A DNA stretch of 6,071 nucleotides from Candidatus Cloacimonadota bacterium (GTDB lineage: Bacteria; Cloacimonadota; Cloacimonadia; Cloacimonadales; Cloacimonadaceae), in the NCBI GenBank assembly GCA_012519465.1, contig JAAYQD010000129.1, positions 1-6,071 of the forward strand. The letters are read 5' to 3'. The position numbers and the translations under genes are program-made. The notes below the pieces were generated by a model that made no database searches, had not been told where the DNA came from, and saw nothing but the letters and a program-made list of their open reading frames with translations. Below, piece by piece: positions 1 through 5,762 of this stretch. Position 1 is the first letter of the stretch, and every line of letters starts with the position of its first letter.

Positions 1-246
1 GACGATGATTTTTCTTTGGAAATGGATGGCGATCCCGATGTGTTGGACGATCTCTTGCGCGAGATTGAAGAGCAATCTCAACTGCAGATGCTGCAAGAAA
101 GCAGCGGCATACAGGATAAAACCCTGAGGGATCTGATGATTGCGCTTTTGGGTAAATTCGATAGTGACACGCCCTTGGTCGAAATCCGCTTGAACGATCT
201 GTTATCCACACTTTTGGAACTGCAAAACACCGATCCCCGCACCTAA
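1..246 (+). CDS. C-terminal end of an unidentified acidic, helical protein (5' truncated by the window)
   Basis: The frame is open from base 1 and ends at TAA 244-246, so 81 residues of a longer protein are visible. A TTG at 16 and an ATG at 22 are in frame, but neither has a Shine-Dalgarno sequence and the reading frame continues to the edge, so the real start is probably upstream. The visible part begins with an Asp/Glu-rich segment (about residues 1-30, including DDLLREIEEQ). A probably helical Leu-rich tail with heptad-like spacing follows (LRDLMIALLGKF, then LNDLLSTLLELQ). I see no signal peptide, cysteine or catalytic motif, so it looks like the soluble tail of a cytoplasmic protein, perhaps an interaction segment. 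The stop shares a base with the next start (TAATG), implying co-translation with the four-cysteine protein and rsmD. I do not recognise the family. That it is coding is supported by the context and amino-acid composition, and its function is unknown. Confidence 0.6.
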   Translation, partial: DDDFSLEMDGDPDVLDDLLREIEEQSQLQMLQESSGIQDKTLRDLMIALLGKFDSDTPLVEIRLNDLLSTLLELQNTDPRT

Positions 247-428
247 TGCCTGAATCCAAGACCAATAAATACAGCAAGCTTTGCCTGGACTGTGTGCGCA
301 GCTGTAAACAGGATGCACACGTGGTAGTGGTGCATTGTCCCAGATTCAAAAAAGCACCCGTGCAAATGCTTGTACCCCTCAAATTCCGCCGTGGACGTGC
401 CAGCAAACTGCCTTCCAAAGATAGCTGA
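246..428 (+). CDS. Small four-cysteine protein, putative metal-binding, directly upstream of rsmD
   Basis: This is a 60-residue protein starting at the ATG that overlaps the previous stop by one base (TAATG) and ending two bases before rsmD. Four cysteines are arranged C13-x2-C16-x3-C20-x10-C31, with H25 and H30 in the last spacer. The order is a Cys knuckle (CLDC), a CKQ turn, a short Val-rich beta strand, a CPRF motif, and then a strongly basic tail (KFRRGRASK). The spacing suggests a single zinc or, less likely, an iron-sulfur site, and the basic tail could contact RNA or DNA. These functional readings are inference. I recall similar short C-x2-C...CKQ...CP proteins from genomes and phages but cannot name a family. 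There is no signal peptide or membrane segment, so it is probably cytoplasmic. Tight coupling to rsmD hints at a ribosome- or RNA-related role but does not show one. No clear Shine-Dalgarno precedes the start, which is consistent with translational coupling. Confidence 0.75.
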   Translation: MPESKTNKYSKLCLDCVRSCKQDAHVVVVHCPRFKKAPVQMLVPLKFRRGRASKLPSKDS

Positions 429-430
429 CG

Positions 431-997
431 ATGAATATCATTAGTGGCAGATACAAAGGCGCCGGGCTGTATAGCGTGCCGGGCTATAACACACGTCCTA
501 CCAGCTCCTTCAAACGGGAAATGATCTTTAGCATGTATCATGATTATGAGGGGAAAAGAGTGTTGGATCTCTTTGCCGGAACCGGAGCCCTGGGCTTGGA
601 AGCGCTTTCCCGCGGGGCGGTGTGGGCAGATTTTGTGGAATTTGCAAACCCCGCCATCGGGGTCCTGCTCAAGAATATAAAAAAGCTATCCTGCTCTGAT
701 ATCTGTCATGTTCACAGGCGCAGGGTGGAGGCGTTTATCAAGCGTGCCACAGACGCATGGGATGTGATCTTTATGGATGCCCCTTATGATAAAAACCTGA
801 TCAATCCCTGTTTGCAAGGCATCTATGAATCTGGTATGCTAAACCCTGAGGGAGTGGTGATCGTGGAACACAGCCGCAGGGAGCCAATCAGCGAGGAATT
901 ACAACCCTATATCATCAAGCATAAGGAAGGTAAAGTAACCTGTCTTTCCATCTTGGGGGCAGCTCCCCCAGACGTGGGCAAATCAGATAGCCCTTAA
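431..997 (+). CDS. rsmD: 16S rRNA (guanine(966)-N(2))-methyltransferase RsmD
   Basis: RsmD transfers a methyl group from S-adenosylmethionine to N2 of G966 of 16S rRNA in the small-subunit head, acting in the cytoplasm on assembling 30S particles. The 188 residues match the family in length (about 180-200) and order. The N-terminal ISGRYKG strand (4-10) leads to the RPTSS...RE element (22-30). SAM motif I is DLFAGTGALGLEALSRGA (46-63), and the acidic end of strand 2 is E70. The motif IV position reads DAPY (116-119) where the family usually has DPPF or DPPY. The cytosine-specific RsmB type is excluded by the size and by the RPT and GALGLEALS signatures. The ATG at 431 gives the expected N-terminus and no earlier start is plausible. 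There is no strong Shine-Dalgarno, and the gene follows the four-cysteine gene after two bases. The final 15 or so residues (AAPPDVGKSDSP) look like a low-complexity tail. The stop overlaps that of the converging TPR gene. Confidence 0.92.
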   Translation: MNIISGRYKGAGLYSVPGYNTRPTSSFKREMIFSMYHDYEGKRVLDLFAGTGALGLEALSRGAVWADFVEFANPAIGVLLKNIKKLSCSDICHVHRRRVEAFIKRATDAWDVIFMDAPYDKNLINPCLQGIYESGMLNPEGVVIVEHSRREPISEELQPYIIKHKEGKVTCLSILGAAPPDVGKSDSP

Positions 998-1001
998 TTT
1001 T
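954..1001 (+). terminator. Candidate terminator structure inside the 3' end of rsmD
   Basis: A perfect 6-bp stem, TGGGGG (954-959) with CCCCCA (965-970), closes a 5-base loop. A second weak stem, GGGC (976-979) with GCCC (990-993), has a 10-base loop and is followed by TTAATTTT (994-1001). Together these could end plus-strand transcription of the rsmD unit. The T-tract is interrupted and sits 23 bases after the strong stem, so this is a poor match to a classic intrinsic terminator. On the minus strand the same stems form after the TPR stop but no U-tract follows, so minus-strand termination there would need Rho or another mechanism. This rests on base pairing seen by eye. Confidence 0.3.
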
Positions 1002-2727
1002 CCCAATCAATAAGAGCTTGTTGGGCAAGTTTTTGGATCTTGTCGTCATCATCCATTGCCGCCGCTTTTTTCATATATTGAAGGGCTGTCTTCACCTCAC
1101 CCAGTTCGTAGTGGATGAGCGCCACATGATAGGCTATTTCCGAGGGCATATCCTCCATCTCCATAGCCGCTTGGATGTATTGATGAGCATGCGGTATATC
1201 ACCTATCAAATAGTAGTAATAGGCGATGCTATCCAGATAATACGGGTTTTCATAATCCAGATTGAGGGCGGCAATGATGAGCTCTGCTGCCTCCTCAAGA
1301 TCATCGCCCCTTATCAACAGCGTGTAGCCAAGATCGTTTAACCATACGGGCTCATCCGGATACAGCCGGGTTGCCTTGCGCAACAGCTGCACCCTTTCCT
1401 CAAGGCGATCTTGCTGGTGATATCGGCTTAGCAGCCAGCCCACATCTTCCTGGGAATATATATCCTGAGCTTGGAAACTCAGTATAAGCTTTTCTTTGAT
1501 TTGCTCGAGTGCCTCTATTTGGGCGGCATCTGTCTCCGTAATGGTTTGCACCAGGGTGATCAGATAGCTGGACATCATGTTTTCTGGCAAACGCATACGG
1601 AGGCGAACCACCAAATCTTCAAACACGGAATCTGGCACCTGCATGCTTTCATCCTGCATGGAGCTGCTGATGGCGAAGATATAAAAGCGCACGATGTTGT
1701 CCAAATCCTGAGTGTTTGTGAGGGTGGCAAAGAGGGGCAGGATATCGGTGGCATCGTTTTCCAAGAGTGAATTTGCGATCAGGAGCGCATTCACATATAG
1801 CTCTTCGGGGAAATCTATGCTTGACTGGTGGATGGTGGGTTCCACCCTTGCCAGCACCTTCTGATTGCGTGTGATGAGTGCCGATAAAGCCACCAAATAG
1901 GTGAGCTCAGGAGAGTCAAAAGAGATCACGCGGCGGGCAACTGAATTGATAAATTCATGCTGTCCCACCTGCATGGCTGTATCCAAAATGGCATAGATCA
2001 GTTCAATGTCTTCCGGATACTTCAGGGTATTAAAATACGTCCTGCTGGCAGAGTCATCACCCATTTTGATCAGGCGCACTGCCACTTGATCGGCATTCTC
2101 ACTATCCGGATCAATGGCATAAATCCTTTGCGAAACCTCCAAAGCCATTGCCACATCCACCATATCCACCAGCTGGCCAAGGTGTTGCAGCTCCTGCAGG
2201 TCTTGTCCTGCCAGTTTGAGCGCTGGCTTTAAGAGCTCTGCATTGGCGATTCCATCTTGTTGATAATGCCAGATGAAGTTCAAGATATGAGCCCGGGAGC
2301 TGGGGAAGTTGAGCAGCATCCCATCAATTGCCCAACGCATGCCCTCCACATCCTGCATCCAATAATACACATTATACGCCCCATCCAAGAGCTGCAGATC
2401 GTTGTAGATGGTCTTATGATTGGCGTTGATAATGGCTTTAATTTGGGTGGAATCAGATATCTGGGGGGTATATCCATACATGGCGCTCAATAGCATTTGG
2501 CTCTTGATCTTGATGCTGTGGGGGTCTTTTGCCAAAGCCCGTTGGTACAGAATCTCGGCATTGTGGTAATCTTGGATAAAAAAGTGTAAACTGCCAGCCA
2601 TATAAAGATACATTGAAGAAAAGCTGGGCTTGGCGAGAGGATCGGAAGAGGCTGGGGCCTGGCGGTTTGCAGTGCAAGCCAGCATCAAAAATGCCGAGAG
2701 GATGAGGACAATCAGGTTTCGTTTCAT
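994..2727 (-). CDS. Tetratricopeptide-repeat lipoprotein
   Basis: This is a 577-residue predicted lipoprotein of alpha-helical repeats. The N-terminus (MKRNLIVLILSAFLMLAC) is a basic start, a hydrophobic core and a lipobox-like LMLAC with C18 as the probable lipidated residue. The -3 and -2 positions (Met, Leu) are not ideal. A Ser/Pro/Ala-rich linker follows. The first TPR is clear at about 39-72 (YMAGSLHFF, then AEILYQRALAKDP). The middle (about 75-440) is helical with degenerate repeats. At least three good repeats close the protein from about 455: LNDLGYTLL...EEAAELIIAAL, then YYLDSIAYYYYLIGD...A, then YHVALIHYELGEVKTALQYMKKA. The LGYTL and YLDS signatures are common in long TPR lipoproteins of diderm bacteria. 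It probably acts as an envelope-anchored scaffold, with partner unknown. The ATG overlaps the upstream lipoprotein stop (ATGA) and has no Shine-Dalgarno, so its translation is probably coupled. It is the last gene of the minus-strand run. Confidence 0.85.
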   Translation of the reverse strand: MKRNLIVLILSAFLMLACTANRQAPASSDPLAKPSFSSMYLYMAGSLHFFIQDYHNAEILYQRALAKDPHSIKIKSQMLLSAMYGYTPQISDSTQIKAIINANHKTIYNDLQLLDGAYNVYYWMQDVEGMRWAIDGMLLNFPSSRAHILNFIWHYQQDGIANAELLKPALKLAGQDLQELQHLGQLVDMVDVAMALEVSQRIYAIDPDSENADQVAVRLIKMGDDSASRTYFNTLKYPEDIELIYAILDTAMQVGQHEFINSVARRVISFDSPELTYLVALSALITRNQKVLARVEPTIHQSSIDFPEELYVNALLIANSLLENDATDILPLFATLTNTQDLDNIVRFYIFAISSSMQDESMQVPDSVFEDLVVRLRMRLPENMMSSYLITLVQTITETDAAQIEALEQIKEKLILSFQAQDIYSQEDVGWLLSRYHQQDRLEERVQLLRKATRLYPDEPVWLNDLGYTLLIRGDDLEEAAELIIAALNLDYENPYYLDSIAYYYYLIGDIPHAHQYIQAAMEMEDMPSEIAYHVALIHYELGEVKTALQYMKKAAAMDDDDKIQKLAQQALIDWEN

Positions 2728-3785
2728 TTGGTTTTAAAGCTGGATGCCAGCATAAAGAGTTCCATGAGGGTGGGCAGCTTATCTCCGGCAGGGAAATAGA
2801 CCATTGTATCTATCAGCCATGCCTTCTTGGTATCGGCATCCCAAAAGGCATAGCATTGCAAGGCTCCGCCAGCCATTTTGCCGGGGTTTATCCAGGCGCT
2901 GGTGAGCCTGTACCCCTTATATCCGGCTATCTCAAAGGGCTGGGTGCGCATGGTTTGCACATTCAGGCTGTCCCCTTCAAAGTGAATCTTGCCAATCCTT
3001 TGCCGCTCATTTATCAACCATGCTTCATCCACCTGGTCGCTTTCCATCGCCTCATAATAGACGGAAAGGAATTTATCGGGAATCTCGCGCTCCTGCATGC
3101 GGGCACGATAGAGAAAGCTGAGGAAGCGGTTGTCCTTATCATTGGAATAAAGCGTGTAATTCTCTGGAATCTGGAGGCTGAAAGGATATGGCTCAAAGAA
3201 ACTGGCAGGGATCACCTTGCTTTGGTAGGTCTGATATGCCAGCCTCTGGGTATAGCGCATCAAAAAGCTGCTGAAGATGCGATTTGCCTGGGTTTGGGCA
3301 AGGGTATGCAGTCTTTCTTTATCCAGCGCCACCACATGGATGATCAGCTGGTCTCGGGTAAAGCGGTTTTTGCTGATGATAATATCCCCCCCGCTTTGTG
3401 TGATGCGTGTCTGCAGATTGGCATCCAATGCCTCTTTGAGATAGCGCGATACAGGATCACCGCCATCCAGACTGCCAAAAAAGAGCAGATTCTTGTAGTT
3501 GGAAAGGCTTGTTACATCCTTGATATCGCTAAAGATAACGTTGAAATACTTCTCAGGATACACCAGCTGCACTTCTCTTTCCAGATTCTGTAGGAGCAGG
3601 GGCTCCAGCTGATTGCGGTTTTCCAGCCCACAAAATACGTAGATATCCTCATCTTCGCCAAAGGATACAGGTTTGGAGTGGTCTATGATTTTATCAAAAG
3701 CAGTATGGCGCTTGGATTGACCGTCTCCACCGCCACAAGCGCTGATTATTAGAACGATTACGATCCAAAACAGATACTTTCTCAC
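2724..3785 (-). CDS. DUF4837-like lipoprotein of unknown function
   Basis: This is a 353-residue predicted lipoprotein. The signal peptide MRKYLFWIVIVLIISAC ends in a good lipobox (I-S-A-C, C17). A Gly-rich GGG follows with no Asp at +2, so outer-membrane sorting is plausible if the cell is diderm. The start is GTG 3785-3783, overlapping the pgsA stop (GTGA) and preceded by a perfect GGAGGT at five bases. The body is a mixed alpha/beta fold with no catalytic motif I can name. The second half resembles the Bacteroidota DUF4837 family as I remember it: an F-x-L-x-IPENY segment (about 203-212), a LSVYYEAM strand, an INERQRIGK turn, a M-A-G-G motif (304-307) where the family has MGGPF, and a late YFPAGDKLPTLMELF corresponding to the usual fvyaP...KR...LE end. 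A profile search was not possible, so the family assignment is moderate. That it is a lipoprotein is much more certain. It sits between pgsA and the TPR lipoprotein with overlapping ends, suggesting a shared envelope role. Confidence 0.7.
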   Translation of the reverse strand: MRKYLFWIVIVLIISACGGGDGQSKRHTAFDKIIDHSKPVSFGEDEDIYVFCGLENRNQLEPLLLQNLEREVQLVYPEKYFNVIFSDIKDVTSLSNYKNLLFFGSLDGGDPVSRYLKEALDANLQTRITQSGGDIIISKNRFTRDQLIIHVVALDKERLHTLAQTQANRIFSSFLMRYTQRLAYQTYQSKVIPASFFEPYPFSLQIPENYTLYSNDKDNRFLSFLYRARMQEREIPDKFLSVYYEAMESDQVDEAWLINERQRIGKIHFEGDSLNVQTMRTQPFEIAGYKGYRLTSAWINPGKMAGGALQCYAFWDADTKKAWLIDTMVYFPAGDKLPTLMELFMLASSFKTK

Positions 3786-4339
3786 TTGATACCTCCATCT
3801 TTCTTTACCTTAAGGTAATTTAAGCCACTAATCACGGTGATGGCTGCCACCGCCCAAAACCATATCTCCAAGCCGCGGGTGACAGCAGCCGGAATATCGC
3901 TAACCCACGCCCACAGCGTGTATGCCGCCACCAGGCCTGTCATCTGCATCACGGTTTTCAGCTTGCCCAGCTTGTCTGCTGCCACGATGATGCCCCGCTT
4001 TTTATACACCTCTCTCAAGATGGTGATCACCAGCTCCCTGATGAGGATAATGAAAAAGATTGCCGCACACAGCCGGAAGGGAGAGCTCCACGTGATGCCA
4101 GCCAAAGCAGCCAATACCAACAGCTTGTCTGCCAAGGGATCCATGATCTTTCCAAAGTTGCTCACCACCTGCCACCTGCGTGCCAAAAAGCCATCCAGCC
4201 AATCAGTGAGCGCCGCAGCAGCAAAGATGAAGAGCGCCGCAGTGATATTCTCTGTCACCACCATCCATACAAAGAAAGGGATGGCAACGATCCTTGCCAT
4301 GGTGAGGATATTGGGCAGATGTGAGTATTTATGCTTCAT
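3782..4339 (-). CDS. pgsA: CDP-diacylglycerol-glycerol-3-phosphate 3-phosphatidyltransferase (PgsA)
   Basis: PgsA joins CDP-diacylglycerol and sn-glycerol 3-phosphate to give phosphatidylglycerol phosphate and CMP, the committed step to phosphatidylglycerol and cardiolipin in the inner membrane. The CDP-alcohol phosphatidyltransferase signature is complete: D46-x2-D49-G50-x2-A53-R54-x8-G63-x3-D67-x3-D71. All metal- and nucleotide-binding Asp residues are present. The N-terminal LPNILTMARI (8-17) and DPLADKLL (67-74) elements are typical of the PgsA branch rather than of phosphatidylserine synthase. Several hydrophobic segments cover most of the 185 residues, a normal length for the family. 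The ATG at 4339 lies 11 bases inside the end of the ftsX-like gene and lacks a Shine-Dalgarno, so translation is probably coupled. The C-terminus (VKKDGGIK) overlaps the next gene's start. Another CDP-alcohol transferase specificity is possible but less likely. Confidence 0.9.
   Translation of the reverse strand: MKHKYSHLPNILTMARIVAIPFFVWMVVTENITAALFIFAAAALTDWLDGFLARRWQVVSNFGKIMDPLADKLLVLAALAGITWSSPFRLCAAIFFIILIRELVITILREVYKKRGIIVAADKLGKLKTVMQMTGLVAAYTLWAWVSDIPAAVTRGLEIWFWAVAAITVISGLNYLKVKKDGGIK
3791..3796 (-). promoter_or_regulatory. Strong Shine-Dalgarno that fixes the GTG start of the DUF4837-like gene
   Basis: On the minus strand the six bases read GGAGGT, fully complementary to the 16S rRNA 3' end, and lie five bases before the GTG at 3785-3783. 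The site is inside the last codons of pgsA. It is the best Shine-Dalgarno in the window and supports a GTG start with a lipoprotein signal peptide immediately after. The next gene down (TPR) has no comparable site. Confidence 0.8.
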
Positions 4340-5150
4340 GATCAGTGTCTGGCATCAGCTTGAGATTGTGATAAAACCTATTCAATACGATGGATACGGC
4401 TATTGTGGCTATCAGCAAAGATGCTGCAGGAATGACAAACCACCATAAGGGGATAATGGCGGTATTGAATTTGAGCAAATGCAAGAGGAAATAGCCGCCG
4501 ATACTTGCCAAGAGAGGTAAAACCAGCATCACCCAAGTATAGCGCTGATATTGGGTTTTTTGCCTGAGGGAATCTGCCACAGATGCCTGCCTGCTCTTTT
4601 GTGCCATCAGGCTGCGCAATTCCTGGCTGAATCTGATAAAGAAAAACAGCAGCGCCATCATCACCGCATAGATCACCGTAAAGCTGAGCCACCTCACCTG
4701 CATCTTATGAATCTCTGTCTCAATCTGCATCCAGGCATTGGATTGGGCATCTATATCGGAAAGCTCTATTTGCATCTCTTCAAACACTTTCATCACCGCC
4801 GGCTTTTCTTTTAAAGAATTGATCTTGGGTGCAAAATTGATGGTGATGATGGAAGGGAAGCGGTAGTGGAAGAGCTCGTCCTTGCCCACGGATAGCTGAT
4901 ATGCCTCCACCAATTCATCGGCTGCCTGCAACCCCGTCTCCCAATGGAGCTGGCTGACATTGGGGAATTCGGAAAGCCTCTCCATCAGCGTGGCAACTTT
5001 GGTGCTATCCGATACATACACATATATCGGCAATCCGGATAGCTGTTCATAGTTATCCTGGCGGGCAACCTCATACTGTTGCTCCAGCCAAATCCACGAT
5101 GCCAATAACAGGCAGATCAATATGGCGATCAAGTAAAAGCGATTCTTCAT
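4329..5150 (-). CDS. FtsX-like four-helix membrane protein, divergent
   Basis: This is a 273-residue membrane protein with the FtsX layout. TM1 spans about 5-22, and an extracytoplasmic domain about 23-152. TM2 is about 154-172, a basic cytoplasmic loop 173-205, TM3 about 206-224 and TM4 about 235-256. Within the outer domain, LPIYVYVSDS (40-49), a LMERLSEFPNVSQLHW helix-strand (55-70) and FPSIITINF (98-106) follow the order of FtsX: a 'vyl' strand, 'l...pgV..v.y', then 'LP.s..v'. FtsX works with the ATPase FtsE at the divisome and, in well-studied species, activates cell-wall hydrolases. This protein has no ftsE beside it. Its TM2-TM3 loop (QELRSLMAQKSRQ) lacks the 'R..EI..mklvGA' segment I expect in FtsX. 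It may be a degenerate or specialised homologue. The ATG at 5150 follows the methyltransferase stop after four bases, with AGGAG very close to the start. The fold assignment is moderate and FtsX function is unproven. Confidence 0.7.
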   Translation of the reverse strand: MKNRFYLIAILICLLLASWIWLEQQYEVARQDNYEQLSGLPIYVYVSDSTKVATLMERLSEFPNVSQLHWETGLQAADELVEAYQLSVGKDELFHYRFPSIITINFAPKINSLKEKPAVMKVFEEMQIELSDIDAQSNAWMQIETEIHKMQVRWLSFTVIYAVMMALLFFFIRFSQELRSLMAQKSRQASVADSLRQKTQYQRYTWVMLVLPLLASIGGYFLLHLLKFNTAIIPLWWFVIPAASLLIATIAVSIVLNRFYHNLKLMPDTDHEA

Positions 5151-5154
5151 GCTC

Positions 5155-5742
5155 CTATCCCTTGTTTTTGATATGATAGATAAGGTATTTGTTTGTATCA
5201 GTACTTGGCAAAGCCTGAATTATGTCAAGCAGATAGTGTGCACACCTGCTCTTTATCTCCTCAAAGCGGCTTTGGGGATACAACAGCAAGGCATCTGCCC
5301 CACTCCGGAGGCTGCGCTGGAGGATTGCCAACACGTCTTCCAGAGTGCAATAAAGCTCACGACGGCTGATCTCCCGCTGGATATCCGGCGATGCAATGCC
5401 CGCATTGAGCTTTAACCAAGGGGGATTGCCCACGATGAGGTCATACCGGTCTAATGGTGTAAATCTCCTCAGATCATCACAGATGAAATTGATTGTCAGC
5501 CCTTGCCGGTGCGCATTCTCTCTTGCCAATTCTATCAGCTCCGGCTGGATATCTATGCCACTGACATTCCAGGCGCTTCTTTGCAAAGCCAACATGATGG
5601 CGATGATGCCACTGCCACAGCCCAAATCCAACACCCGCAGAGGTGTGTCTGGGAAAAGAGACACAGCTTGCATCTGCAGGGATGCCGCCGCACTGGATAC
5701 CGGCTGGGCACCATCTGCCTGCCAAAAATCTGCCCTTCCCAA
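5155..5742 (-). CDS. Class I SAM-dependent methyltransferase, TrmN6/YfiC-like
   Basis: This is a Rossmann-fold methyltransferase of the N-methylating group. Numbered from the TTG at 5742, motif I is LDLGCGSGIIAI (38-49), the acidic ribose-binding end of strand 2 is D64, motif III is around CDDL (88-91), and the catalytic NPPW is 106-109. NPPY/W marks enzymes acting on amino groups of adenine or glutamine. The closest named type I recognise is TrmN6, which modifies A37 of tRNA1(Val), although PrmC-like or unnamed relatives cannot be excluded. At 195 residues it is shorter than E. coli TrmN6 (about 245). The start is uncertain. There is no ATG, and the protein-like frame continues upstream (KLPLGRADFWQ). 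An AGAGGG lies 14 bases before the TTG but 8 bases, the usual spacing, before a CTG at 5748. It follows nadA after 20 bases and ends four bases before the ftsX-like start. Confidence 0.8.
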   Translation of the reverse strand: MGRADFWQADGAQPVSSAAASLQMQAVSLFPDTPLRVLDLGCGSGIIAIMLALQRSAWNVSGIDIQPELIELARENAHRQGLTINFICDDLRRFTPLDRYDLIVGNPPWLKLNAGIASPDIQREISRRELYCTLEDVLAILQRSLRSGADALLLYPQSRFEEIKSRCAHYLLDIIQALPSTDTNKYLIYHIKNKG

Positions 5743-5756
5743 TGGCAGCTTTACCG

Positions 5757-5762
5757 CCCTCT
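5757..5762 (-). promoter_or_regulatory. Shine-Dalgarno-like AGAGGG between nadA and the methyltransferase gene
   Basis: On the minus strand AGAGGG begins immediately after the nadA stop codon (TGA, 5765-5763). It is spaced 8 bases from an in-frame CTG (5748) and 14 bases from the in-frame TTG (5742). There is no ATG or GTG in the methyltransferase frame near it, so this site argues for a non-AUG start just downstream, with CTG best by spacing and TTG best by codon preference. Confidence 0.5.

Noticed and set aside
1018..2493. Several 78-107 codon plus-strand frames opposite the TPR lipoprotein gene
   Set aside because: All are antisense shadows rich in His and Ile, without ribosome sites or protein motifs.
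2856..3593. 245-codon plus-strand open frame opposite the DUF4837-like gene
   Set aside because: It lies wholly antisense to a gene with a clear signal peptide, strong Shine-Dalgarno and tight operon spacing. Its product shows no recognisable motif and looks like a shadow frame.
3837..4448. 203-codon plus-strand open frame opposite pgsA and the ftsX-like gene
   Set aside because: The opposite strand carries the complete CDP-alcohol transferase signature, so this frame is a by-product of codon choice. Its Ala/Ser/Met-rich sequence has no domain.
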